Of a stretch of DNA of 64,000 bases, positions 37,745-49,931 are shown in pieces (position 1 is the stretch's first letter; every line of letters starts with the position of its first letter). The notes under the pieces were generated by a model. That model did not search any database, had not been told where the DNA came from, and saw only the letters and a program-made list of their open reading frames with translations. The DNA is taken from contig ML133456.1 of the NCBI GenBank assembly GCA_003864495.1, positions 683,255 to 747,254 of the forward strand. Reading direction: 5' to 3'. Source of the DNA: Nemopilema nomurai (taxonomy: Eukaryota; Cnidaria; Scyphozoa; Rhizostomeae; Rhizostomatidae). The position numbers were made by a program, and so were the translations under genes.

Positions 37745-39968
37745 ACACTGCACTAAGGCAAATGAACTGCTGCATCGTTATTGGCACATGCACAACCTTG
37801 CACTTGCATTAAGCAAAGATTATATTAGCAATTTGTTGATATCTAATCAACAGACCCTTGCATTTGAAAGTACTTACTAATGTTCAACCTTGTGAGTCTT
37901 CACAGTCAGTTGTAGAGCTGTTTTGTCTTGCACCGCATTCTTATGTGTAGTTTTTAATCGGATGGTGGACAGAGGAAGCCCTCAGAAGCTTTGAAACCGC
38001 CTAAAACTGGAAAAACCACCTTTGAAAGTGGATGGGTTGTGGGGAATCGATAAATCAACTTGTGACGTCATTGATAAAATCACATGCTAGTCACTATTAT
38101 TTTTTGTATCGCGCTAGAAGTGGAACTTTATAAAAGAAATTTAAAGGATCGATACTAAGAATAAAATTTGTGAAGATGAGTTATGGACGACATCACTACT
38201 AACTCACTGTTTTGCAGAATATTGAACAATTTGCTATTAATTAGATTTTATTTGACTAATAATAGATCAAATGCGTTTTCAATCTATTGCACAATGCAAA
38301 TAGCACATATAAATGACTCTATACCGGGTAAAACTGTAATGAAAGAGGTAAAACTGTAATGATAGATAGCTGAAAAGAGAATAACATTGATAACTCTACA
38401 TGCCGAAGTCCTGGCTTACCCTCGAATCTGTTATTTATTACCCTCGAATCTGAAAACGATGGCCTTTTGATATCACCAACCTCGATTACCATGACAATAG
38501 CATCTACTCGAGTCAGAAGCAACAGAATTCGGTTTGAACAATTACCCGTTTTTTTTTGCAATATAATCTTATTTTGTGATTGGCTTAAGCCACGTGTTCC
38601 AAAGAGGCTGTTCAACTCTAGACCGATGTCCCTAGGAATTAGCCTTCGACGATACCCCTTTAGTATTTTGTGGTTGACCAGCAATGTAACAGCGACGGGT
38701 AGGCATCACCACCTCCACGTTTTGCATCATTTCTATGCCAACAGCATCATTCTTTTGTTGAAATCTTCGGTTATGTTTCATTTAATATGATTTGCAATCT
38801 ATTATAAGGTTACACATGATGACCCCATGCAGTTACTAATTGTCTTCCTATTCAATCAGATCTCACTTGATTGTGTCTCAATCAACTCTTCTACAATCTA
38901 AAAATCTGCAGTTAAAATGATTGAACCGCGTTTAATGCAATGATTTGGAAATAATGGCGAATTACACTTACCCAGGTATCAAAACTTTTTCAATGTTGCT
39001 TACAGTGACGCTGATGATGATATGCTCTGGATGTTCTGATATGTTATAGGCAAATTCTGAAGCTTGCGTTTGATTGATTACAACATCTGAATAAGAAGAG
39101 TAACTCTTGGCTACAAAATGCTTTTGACAATGGAAAAAATTGGATTCCTATCTTGTTATTTGAATTACCCACACGAACGAAGATATTACTATTGTGATCG
39201 TGGGAAGGCAGGTGCAATCTGTCCTTTGGTAACAAGCTCATTTAATGATGCTGCATGCAGCTTATTGGGGGACCTGCCTGTTGCCTGCTAAACCGATTCG
39301 TTGATCCAGAGCAGCTTTGGACTTCTAATACCTTCTAGGTATTGAATTTTCAGGTATTCTAAGGATATGATCATTCCAATGCGATGCGTTTTGGATTCGT
39401 AAATTTCAGTCGTACTGCATCATCTTCAGTATGAAAATATGACATGAAGCTCAGTATGTTAACATGGTTAGCAGTTGCCTTGGCTGGCAACCTTTGTACA
39501 ATATTTGTCGTATAGTCATGAAATAATTGACTATTGGTCACCAAACCGCATAGCATTGATCGCAGCCAGGTTCTTCACACGAGACTCACCATGGAGACAC
39601 CGTGAGGAAATGAACGCAAAAGGTTCTTCAAAAAGGGATTCAACGATGCAAATAGGCATGCAATCACCTACTGCTCAGAGATTATCCTCCAGCATAGAAC
39701 CATATTCACCATAAGGCCTTTCGCGAGAATGCAGATAAATGATTGATAAGGCTCTGTTCAACTCTCTCCGTTTAGCTATACAGTTGCTGCCAAATAGGCA
39801 TCTTTCATGCTTAAATGCAAATAATGGGTCCTTTGAGTCTGATTTCGAAGTAAATAAGTCAGGGTGGCCAAATTTTGATGCCAAACTTGGAAATATTGAT
39901 TCTCAACTATTTCTCAATCGCGCGCAACGCACTCGTACAAGTTTATCTTCTTGCTGATTACTTCCAAG
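37745..39968. other. intergenic stretch between genes A and B
   Basis: The first 40 bases or so after the stop match the gene B 3' flank, then similarity stops. AATAAA at 38160-38165 may be the gene A poly(A) signal. Short direct repeats occur (GGTAAAACTGTAATGA twice near 38328 and 38347; TACCCTCGAATCTG twice near 38418 and 38439). No further gene was recognised. Confidence 0.5.
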
Positions 39969-42900
39969 ATGAAGATGCTCAAATTCAAATATTCCGTGGT
40001 CCTAATCTATTTACCCATACTTGTATTAGCAAGGACTCGCAGGATTGTCAAAGGAACCTGTGGCAGCGAGGCGGCATTTTACCGCATCGCAAGCGACTAT
40101 ATCCTTGATGAAGAGCCTATTGCAAAGATGGTTACCAAAGACATAATAGAGTGCATCGGCTTGTGTGTCAACGCTTCAAAATGCGTGGCGATGAATACAC
40201 ACAAAACTTTTGACGGAAAATTGGATTGTCATCTGCTTGAAGATGATCACATGTCAAAGCCGAGAAAGATGGTTGCGAAGAAGGGCTGGAGTCTTTATGA
40301 CACAGGGAGCAAGGAGATTTCTCGCACGGTAAGCATGGAAGATATTTGCCTGTACAACACACCTCTCCTTTTAAATCTATTTTTACAGTTTTAACGTTTT
40401 TTCAGCACTTTACATGCTATATGTTTTCAATAAGACTGAAAGTGTCATCAAAACAGTGATACGAAAATAGTCCACTTGGTTTAAGTCTCCAGTCACATCG
40501 TTGAACACTTTTGAATTGACAGCTTGCAGATAAAGGAATGATGTTTTAGAATGGCCCGAACGAAAGAATGGAAAATTTAAACGCAATCTTTCATACAATG
40601 CCTTTTTCTGTTTCTAATGCGTGAAGTTGACTGATACCTCCAGCCTTCTAAATGCAAGCTTCCGAAAAACTCGCCGATGTAGCTTGCTCTTAGTAGTATC
40701 TTCTTAGTTCATACATCATTTTCATGCACTTTCGTTGCAAAGAAATGAAAGCGAGTTTTCAAAGTCGTCAGATCCAGTTCGAGACTATCAATAGCAGGTC
40801 GCCATGTTGGATCCCGCTAAAAACATCCTGTGCTCAAACAGAAACGGTTATATTTCCAGAAAAGTCAGATGGCAGTGGACTTTCTAACGTTGTTCATGCG
40901 TGTTCTAGTGATAGCAGTTTACCTTTCGAGATGAATTATGCTTCTATCTTTCCCTAGATTGGATCGAGATGTTCAAGTTTCGCTAGCAACCCTTGTCCAT
41001 CCCACTGCACATGCGTGGATACCTGTGAAAGCTACGAGTGTCAATGTCATGGTCCAGGTAATTTCTTAAGCTCTTGTTGAATACCAATCAAGAAACTCGC
41101 TCACTCCAAGAATCACATTCACAAAGCTTTTCTCAACGCACCCTCTCCACTTCAACTTGGAGGGCTTGAATTATGCTGCTTTGGATGAATAAGGTCCTTA
41201 CGAATATCACGACCTTTGAAAAGTCCGCATTAAGAAAAGCACAATGGTTCATGACTAAAATTGCCATGAACAAGGTAATATTTTCGTAGCATTTTAGCAT
41301 AGCTCGATGGCTCCCTTCCCCCATGCTATAACCCATTCAGCATAATTGATTCATGTTTATTTCATCTAGAGATATTCACATCATGTAAAGAAGCGTTGAC
41401 TGCTTTTCCTAGCAGTCAAATGTACCACTGGATAAGATTGGCTGGCATGAAGTCTGCAGTGTACGCTAAGTGTGTAAAGGGCACAGATGGTTCCGTTCGA
41501 GCGTTCATTGATCACAACACGGAACAAAGAACATACGTATCAGGCTATGGAAGCCCAGCCTCGTATCAGAGGTCACTGACGTATGTTCTCAATAAGCTCG
41601 AAGATGTGATCGAGTTCGTCAACGCATCAGCATTCTGTAAACAACACGTGAAGCTAGAGTGTTACGGCACAAAGGTAGCTACAATGCCTGCCAAAAGTTC
41701 TTGGAACACCTCAGTATTTTCTCTGGTTTTTGCATTTTTCATTTCTTTGACACGCCACAAGCTGTTAATCCCCCTCCTCCCCCCTAAAATAATGTTGATA
41801 ACAAAGTATAGCATCCAGTCAATCTGGGGGAAAAGTTTGGTGTAAAATTGACGCTTCGTTTAGCAGCAACACAACATTGTTCGAAGGGGGGGAGGGGGAT
41901 GAGTGAACGCGAGTCAAAGAATTGTCGTAAGTGTGCCAACAATTTTGACGAGCATTCTACCTGTTTGACTTTCATTGGTCTAAATATTTTTAACTGAAGC
42001 TCTTTCAACCTTCTGAGTTTAAAACAACTTGCATGGGACAATAAATTGAATTGTGACATTTGTGGTACAGATCTCCACAATAGCTTGAAACAGTAGAGGC
42101 ATTTTTTGCAAACTCAAATTACTTTCATCCGACACTCTTCAGAGTGTGCAAACGTCGGAAAGTCACCAAAAGCTGACAGAATAAATAGCCATTTGAGAAT
42201 TGCAATCACTATAGGGAGAAGAGCGCAAAGAATAAGAGCGCAGAGAAGTTGTAAGAAGAGCGCAAAGAAGAAGAGCGCAAAACTGGAAGAAGCGCAATCT
42301 CTTTCTTCTTTTACAGCCTAGAACAACTTCTTCTTTTCTTCTTATTTTAGACAAATATGTCAAAATGTGGTGTCATATAATCATCTTGAACATTTAATCC
42401 CTTTTTATTTCAGTATAAAACCTTTCTTATTTCAGAATGTAATTCTATGTCACTCTCTACACATGTATATCATTGTAATATTGCATGGCTCATTACGTGT
42501 ACATACCAAGATGTCGTATTGCACGCATAAACTAATCTTATCCTCTATACCAAGCTGTTAGATGGAGGATGGGGATATCTCAGTGACCGAAATGGAAAGA
42601 AGCTCAATTACTTTGGCGGTGTTCCATCAAGTGGAACTGGCTGTGCATGTGGTCTTAAGAAAACCTGTCGGAATACTTCTTTCAAATGCAATTGCGATGA
42701 CAACCTCGCTGCATTCACCCAGGATTATGGTTACATGGCTGACAAAAATGATCTTCCCATAACTAAGATTAATGTGGGCAATTCACTTTCAGGAGGATAT
42801 GGCTATTTCAGCATTGGCAAGCTTGAATGCATAGGTATTCTTTCATATCAGTCTAATATACACTAAGTATCGTTGTGTAATGTTTATCTTTTACATTTTA

Positions 42901-45900
42901 TATAGGATTTGTGATATTCTTTCATACCATTCTAATTTACTTCAACACCAACATTTGTTTGTTCTTGTGATGTCATTTGATGTCATTGGCCTTAAACTCC
43001 TTAGGAAATTGAGCCTCGTTACAAGTATGGTTCAGTTAATTGAATGGAAGAGAGATCCGCAAATTCTTGAATGTTCTACTTGGCTCTATTTATTTGTGTG
43101 CTTTCTATTTTCCAGAACCTTTCCCATCATGTAGAGAGGCGTTAAAAGAATTCCCCACTGGCTCATATTACCACTGGATAAAGTATCCTCATTCAAGTCA
43201 AGCAGTATACGTCAGATGTGAAAAGTTGGCCGATGGTACTATATGGGCAGTTTTTCATCATGACACCGAGGCAAGAACGCATGTTTCTGGATATGAGGCC
43301 GCCTATTCATATAAACGGGCTATATCGTACACTCACAATGAAATGGAAAGCATAAAGGCCTTTATTGACGATTCCTCTCAATGCAGGCAGTATACAAGGT
43401 ATGAATGCCATGGCACAGCTTTTGTACAACTTAGCAACGCGGCCCTGATTGGACGCGATGGCAAGAAACTGGCATACTTTGGTGGTGGTCCACCTTCAGA
43501 CGTTGGGTGTAGTTGTGGAAAGACGGCATCATGCATGAACCCTAACTACAAATGCAACTGCGATGCCAACCAGGCCGTGTTGACGGAAGATAAGGGGTAT
43601 GTTGTCAAGCAGAATGACCTTCCATTGACAGCAATTTGGCTTGGTGACACTGGCGCAAGTACTGAATATGGGTACCATACAATTGGGCCATTGTATTGCA
43701 CAGGTAAGGCAACTCTCTTTAACAATAAGATATTCTGCCTCTTCTGATGACCTTTGCTTCTTGAACGTAGCTGGCCGAGGAGCAGCTTTCATTTCATCAC
43801 CTTTGTCCTTCGAAACAGTAGTTTCTCTCGTGCATTGAACACTGGGCAACGCAATCATAGTGTTGTGTGTTATGAACTACTTTTAAAAAATCTGACACGT
43901 GATTTGAAACGGCAACAACGCCTCCTCAACGTTTATCAGAGAAGCATTAGAGGGGATTAGAGGACTCACGCGATATGCAAATTTGAGAGCACTGATAATT
44001 CACCTAGAGGATTGCTATAACGAAATATCTAATTGATAAAACAAATCATTTAGTCGAAAGCATACAATTGTATCTAATTATTCCATCTGTGAAACATTAT
44101 GAGCAGAAAAATATGATCGTTGGGTACCATTGTCTCCAGAATGAAAACACCGATAATTTCTTTTAGATACATTCTACACCTGCTTTCATGCCTTGAGGAA
44201 CTTCCCCAGTAGAGAGTACTTCTGGATTCAGCGAGGTGCAATGCCAGTAGCCCTTTATGTTAAATGTGTCCAGAAAGATGACGGGAGCGTGTGGACGGAG
44301 TTCAATGTAAAGTCTGGAAAGAATGATCGCGTAGAGCTGGTGCCATTGTGCCACGGATACCGCAAGCAAATTGACTACGGAGTGAACGCAGCAGGAACGC
44401 TTAGCTCGTACATCGACACAGCTGCACGTTGCAGGCAGTATACCAAGCTCGCTTGTCAGGGGGGCAAGTTCTTGGCAAAGAGCTGCGGGCTGCTGAAAGG
44501 CCGGGACGGAAGAGCGCTGGAATACTTTGGAGGTGGCCAATCGAATGGGTTCGGCTGTGCCTGCGGAAAGAATATGTCGTGTACAAACAAAGGGCTGAGA
44601 TGTAATTGTGACGCAAGCATTGATGGGACTGTACTGTATGACGAAGGGTATGTTCAGAATAAAACCGATTTGCCGTTGACGGAGATAACTCTTGGAGGAG
44701 TTGGGAAGAATGGCCAGTTCATTGACTATACCATCGGGAATCTGGAGTGCACAGGTGAGGTTCAAGGTGTCTTTCACTAGGTAATGACAGCCGTTGCAAT
44801 GCTATGTTATCAAGATGAGAGTTACATTGAAGAAAAAGAGCAAATAGTTTCTCGTCCCTGGTGTAAGGCTGAGCCTTGAGAGGGCCCCCATGCAAGTAAA
44901 TATAAGGAAGACATTGAAATGCTGTGAAATAATCAGCTGATGCATTGACCTAACTATAGACCACACCGTAAAGAATACCGGATGGTAACCACACCGTAAA
45001 GAATACCGGATGGTAACCACACCGTAAGGAATACCGGAGGGTAACCAACCTTCTGTATCGCCCGACGTAATTCAAATGATACTTTATATATTAATATCAT
45101 CTCGTCAGAAAAAATATAACTGTAAGAAAAAAAAAATAATCCCCAAATCTTACCGTGTTATGACTTTTACTGACCAGGTAGCCTATATCTTTGCTTGAGC
45201 CGAATCTTTTGATGTCCTTGCCCTACTATGCTCAACTTATTCTTTGCCATTTCAGATACATTCAAATCCTGCACAGAAGCGCTGCTGACTTTCCCAGGCA
45301 AAGAATTCTTTATCATCCAACCTGAGCAAATGTCAACTCCTATTCATGTCCAGTGTAAAGTTATTGATTCAGTGACCTGGTCCATAATCGGACACGACAA
45401 TGAAGCAAAAAAATACGTGAAATGGTTCGAAGTCCCACTTTCATACAAGCAAAATCTGATGTATAAACAGAGGCTCTCTGACGTCATCAATTTGGTTGAC
45501 GTGTCATTCCAGTGCAGGCAAAAAGTAAGAATTGACTGCAATGGTGCTGCCATCTACTTCAGAGGTACACAAACCGCGGCGTTTTACGATAGGAAAGGTA
45601 CGTCTTGCATTCCGAAATCTTTTTAATTGGTTTTCGAAAAAACTTACTTTTCAACATGGTTAAAATCCTCTTCTGGAAGAAGATTCAAATGGTACAGCTG
45701 TTCAGAGATGACTGTTGGGAAATGCTGGCCTAAATCGCAACCACACTCTCCAATTTGTTTGAGCTTGAATAAGACCGTTTGAAGAGCCACAATTTCAAGT
45801 ACAATCGATATACAACTACCGTTTCCAGAAAGGGTGACAGCTCCTGTTGCAAAACCCGCTTACAGAAGTAACAAGCAATTAACTGAGTGTAACTTTTCTG

Positions 45901-48295
45901 TTTTCGAAAGCTTTGTGGTAAATACAGACTTACGACGACGCGCTGATCTGTAACTTCTGAATATACTGTCATACCTTTTGACTTTCATTACGGAATGTGG
46001 ATCGTGATAGATCCACTTTTTTGGCCTACGCTGAAAAACTTGCTCTTATTCGCGGCCATAGAAGTTAAAAGGACAAAATGATTGGATTTCTAATGACGTA
46101 TCTTGCAAAGGAAATTCACAAAAAGCAACCTATTTGCAGAAGAATGTTATTGATTATCATGTATTTGGGATTGCTTGCACTGGTTGGCCGCAAGCTCAAG
46201 TCCGGAAAATTCTGATTTCCCCCAGAAAAGGTTTGGAGAGCTGCACTTCGGCTGTACTGACGCTGCACAGTAGCATTGCATGTTTCTGCGGATTGCTGTT
46301 GTCGCTGTTGATGTTGAGGGTTCTCGATATTTTAGATTTTCAAATGTCACAATTTTGTAGGGATCTGTTTACAAGGAATAATCCTTAGACATGTTCGCAC
46401 TGGAGATGATCGCATCCCGCTCACGACCAGAAGGAAATCCGTTGATTGCGGAAACTTTCATAACACCACAACATGCCTTTTACCGATAAAAATGTGTTAT
46501 ACAGACATTTTAAATTCGCCCAGGTTCTTTTACGTTTGCGGTGCACATAGTCGTTACGCCACTGCGGTAAATTAGTGACGACGGATATCATTCAAAAGGC
46601 TAATTTGACCCTTATGAAAGGTAAAGCGTCAAATTTAAGATTGGTGCAGGCATCTTGCGATTCATCTCTCATTGCACATCCAGACAGGGGCAACAGCAAA
46701 TGTTTGCATGATTTGCTATATTCGCCTTAGAATGAATGGAGGAAAGCTATGAAAGTGATTCCAAGGAGTCACCTGACGTGATGGTCTCAGTCATTGCTTT
46801 GATTGGTAGTTGTGAGTCTCATTATGCTTTAAGAGATCGACTACTCAGTTCTCCATTCTTACAATGTTCTTTACTGAAGGATATGTAGTTATAGAAGTAT
46901 GTTGGATACCTTAAGTGTTGCGAATTTTATATATATATATATGGATGGTTCTTTATGTTTTGGTATAGCTTAATTCAATTGTTTTTCAGATTCTTCTTGC
47001 ACTTCATTATACCAACCATTCGTTTTTTAATCGAAAAACCCTGAAATTCTATCTATCTTCGAGAAATAAGATCTTGACTTTGCATGATACTGGCAGCTAA
47101 CAATGAAGTGGCTGGTCACAATTAAAGCTGACCTATGACCTATGACCTTTGAGAAGTAATAGAAAGCGAAGCATTGATTCATCCCCTGAAAAGCATGATT
47201 ATCAAAGTCTTAGCTTATTTTGAATCACAAAAAGTATCCAACCAAGCTATAGGTCTTTCTTACAGAAACTTATGTAACTATTGTACTACAACCACTAAAT
47301 TTAAACAATCACATTTTTATCATACCTAAGGCCAGCCCTTGATTCACTTTCCTGGAGGAACAGAAGGAACTCAAAGTTGTAGCTGTGGAAAAACCGGAAC
47401 CTGTGTGAACACTGCCTATAAATGCAACTGCGATTCAAACTCTGTGAGCCACTTAACCTTTGACGAAGGATATGAGACGAACAAGCAACTATTACCTTTA
47501 ACAAAAGTAGGTGTTGGTGACACAGGAGAAACTAATGAATACGCCTATCACACCATTGGACCACTTGAATGCAGTGGTAAGTTTTTGAAAAAATCTAATG
47601 CGTTTTTTAGAATTTCTGCATATGACACTTTCTACATGTGATCCACAGCTGGAATATAGCCATGCAATTCATCTCTTCCAGAAACGTTCCCATCCTGCAC
47701 CAAGGCCTTCGAAATGCATCCGAACGTGACCAAGCAATTCTTTTCAATCAGAAAGGGCAGTATGACTTCACCTGTCTTTGTCGAGTGCGAGAAGAAACCA
47801 GATGGTACGGTATGGGCCTATTTTCCCCATGACTATGAATATAAAGGCTACATCTCCGGGTACGAAACATGTTTGTCATATCAAAAAGCAATAAGATACA
47901 AGCTCAACAAAATGGCCGACATCATTGGGTTTGTTGATGCCTCCGTGACTTGTCGGCAATTTACGCGCATTGACTGCAGAGGTACCACTTTCGTTAACGG
48001 ATTGAATGTTGTTTGTGGGAGACTGTTAGGACGAGGTGGAAAAGCCTTGCAGTATTTTGGCGGCGGCCCCCACGACGGTTCCGGTTGCGCTTGCGGGATT
48101 ACGGGCAGCTGCTTATCCAGTACAAAGAAATGCAACTGCGATGCAAATGCCGACACGTTGACGTTTGATGAGGGCTACGTATCGTTCAAGAGTGACCTAC
48201 CAATAACAAAGGTAGAGTGGGGAGACACTGGTGCGACTTCTGAATACGCATTTCATACTATTGGAAAGCTGGAGTGCCAAGAGGCGAGCACGTAA
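39969..48295 (+). CDS. gene B: secreted PAN plus five Caspr-like fibrinogen modules (intact)
   Basis: Exons 39969-40328, 40958-41057, 41370-41674, 42555-42834, 43116-43703, 44167-44754, 45256-45597, 47331-47576, 47682-48295 join to a 1,140-residue frame with consistent phases. Residues 1 to about 21 form a hydrophobic signal peptide (start at ATG 39969; the upstream open CTG is not used); about 28-120 are the PAN/apple domain; 121-153 the seven-Cys linker (C-x7-C-x3-C-x-C-x3-C-x4-C-x-C); modules follow at about 154-348, 349-544, 545-740, 741-936 and 937-1140. Each begins with an F-x-SC/TC-x-EA-like motif and carries CxCG, CNCD and HTIG/YTIG-type signatures. The protein ends just after module 5 with no membrane segment, so secretion is likely. 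Homology to the fibrinogen-like region of Caspr/neurexin IV is by motif; no laminin G domains are present. The role is unknown; recognition, adhesion or immunity is plausible. Confidence 0.88.
42221..42300. repeat. degenerate AGAGCGCAAAGAA repeats in gene B intron 3
   Basis: Purine-rich units of AGAGCGCAAAGAA type recur four to five times. The corresponding gene A intron is otherwise alignable but lacks this stretch, so it arose or was lost after the duplication. Confidence 0.7.
44961..45044. repeat. 28-bp tandem repeat, three copies, gene B intron 6
   Basis: Units at 44961-44988, 44989-45016 and 45017-45044 start CCACACCGTAAAGAATACCG; the first two are identical and the third differs at two bases. 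Near-identity indicates recent expansion. Confidence 0.95.
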
Positions 48296-49574
48296 ACACT
48301 GCACTAAGGCAAATTAACTGCTGCACCGTTTATGCATACAAAACATTTTGTCGGCATCTGGGTTCTCCTCCAATGGATAAATCAGAATTCAGTTCCTGCT
48401 TAGCTGCTTTACTAGTTTTGCATTTAGGGTTTGCTTCGTTGATAATTTTTACAATTGTCAATACTTTTTGCTTGCGGTTCACTATTCCACAACTTTGCAT
48501 ATTTAAATTCAAATACGTTGTTCATAGGTGCATTCCAAATCCAACTCGTTAAAAATGTTAGAACTTCAATTTTGAAGTATATAATATATATGAAGTATAT
48601 ATGAAGTATATCAGCTTGATTGACTGCTGTAGCATTAGCTGCACTAAATCTTTGTTGATAATCTAATAAATGGTATCACAGCTAACAAGATTGTCTTCTT
48701 TATCAACTTTCAACTTATAGGCGAAGGTGCAAAAGTATGAGCGTACCTATAAACGCTTTTGCTTGCTTTCCCTTTCAACGTTATGATCTTGTTTGCCTGG
48801 GATCTGTTTGTGGCATGCCTCATATACTATGCACCTCAATATTGCACAGAACCAACAAGGAACCATGTTTCAAGTCACTTATTGAGGAAGCTGGAGAGCA
48901 TAATATCCACAAACCTATTGTAAAATGTTTCTTAAATGATGATGATTCTCAGGACCTTTCAAAAGTCAGAGGATGGCCAATAAATGGTGCGACGTGAATC
49001 GGTTAAATCTTTCCTTCTTTTCTTCCGATGAAATCGTTCCGGCAGCTACATAACTTGCATGCTAACAACGGCATAATAATCCACGCGTGACATGGGCATA
49101 ATCTTTCTCAAGAACTATCCCTGAGGTCTTTCAAAACTATATATATATATCTCCTATGAATGTCTCAACACGACTAAGAGCAAAACCTTTCACAAGCATC
49201 TTGCCCTAAAACGGTGCATGCCTAAACTCCTTTCGCTTGCTGCTACTTTTCCATAATTCTTACCCTCCTGGATGAGGTACGGGGCTCAAATATAAACTGA
49301 ACTAAAAACAATACACTACCCAGCCAACTTTACTTCCGCAGAAGATATTTGTCCAATCTTCATCTTCATTTTGTTTATTTTTTCATTTGCTCCGGCTCTT
49401 CATTCATCAGTTTTTTAGTTTTTGTCATCATGTTCAATGCTCCCTCTGAACCTTACGCAGGGATTTTTTTTTCATTTCCCTTTTTTGATTTTATCTCGTG
49501 CTATATTCAATGCGAATTCCCGTAGCAAACACTTTAGACATTGTAACTATGTGATATCATTGTCGCAATCACGA
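48296..49574. other. 3' flank of gene B and intergenic sequence
   Basis: AATAAA at 48665-48670, about 370 bp after the gene B stop, is the likely poly(A) signal. Repeated GAAGTATAT units lie at 48573-48610 and a TA run near 49138-49150. TTTATT at 49374-49379 would be AATAAA for the minus-strand small gene to the right. No other gene seen. Confidence 0.5.
48665..48670 (+). promoter_or_regulatory. poly(A) signal, gene B
   Basis: Canonical AATAAA about 370 bp after the stop codon, the first good candidate downstream. Confidence 0.4.
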
Positions 49575-49931
49575 TTAGCTAAAATCATTCGAAACGCTAT
49601 GTTTCTGTTGAAACATTTCAATGACCGAGGTAATCCTCTGCAATGCTTTGCGTTGCTTCACTTCACTTACAGTTACATCGAGAATTTTCCGTTTCACACC
49701 GTCCAGCATGATGTCTGCTTTCTGCTGTATAATGTTGTTATCACCTTCCATGCACGTTTTCTTTGATAGTTCGAGTAACTCATAAAGCTCTTTCAAGTCG
49801 ATCGAGATTTCTTCCATGTCTTGAAGAATCTTCGTAACACCCAACAGTATCTCAAAGAAAGACGTCAGAATCTTTGGAAATTCGTCTATGAATCCTTTGC
49901 AGTCCTTGGCTAGTGAGACTAGGCTTCCCAT
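49575..49931 (-). CDS. small intronless helical protein, unrecognised, possible N-myristoylation
   Basis: A 118-residue frame starts at ATG 49931 in strong context (AACATGG) and ends at TAA. Composition is protein-like: leucine, isoleucine, lysine and glutamate in heptad-like spacing (for example DLKELYELLELSKK), suggesting amphipathic helices or a short coiled coil. The N-terminus MGSLVSLAKDC fits an N-myristoylation pattern (Gly2, Ser6) with a nearby cysteine suitable for palmitoylation, suggesting membrane attachment. There is no signal peptide or transmembrane segment. AATAAA on the same strand lies about 200 bp downstream. It sits between genes B and C on the opposite strand. I do not recognise the family; it may be a lineage-restricted gene. 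Confidence 0.5.
   Translation of the reverse strand: MGSLVSLAKDCKGFIDEFPKILTSFFEILLGVTKILQDMEEISIDLKELYELLELSKKTCMEGDNNIIQQKADIMLDGVKRKILDVTVSEVKQRKALQRITSVIEMFQQKHSVSNDFS

Noticed and set aside
38319..38790. Overlapping frames of 107 and 121 codons on opposite strands
   Set aside because: No domain, no splice context, and they overlap each other; the region contains short direct repeats.
44961..45044. Regular 28-bp repeats that might suggest a CRISPR array
   Set aside because: The units are directly adjacent without spacers, lie in a eukaryotic intron, and number only three.
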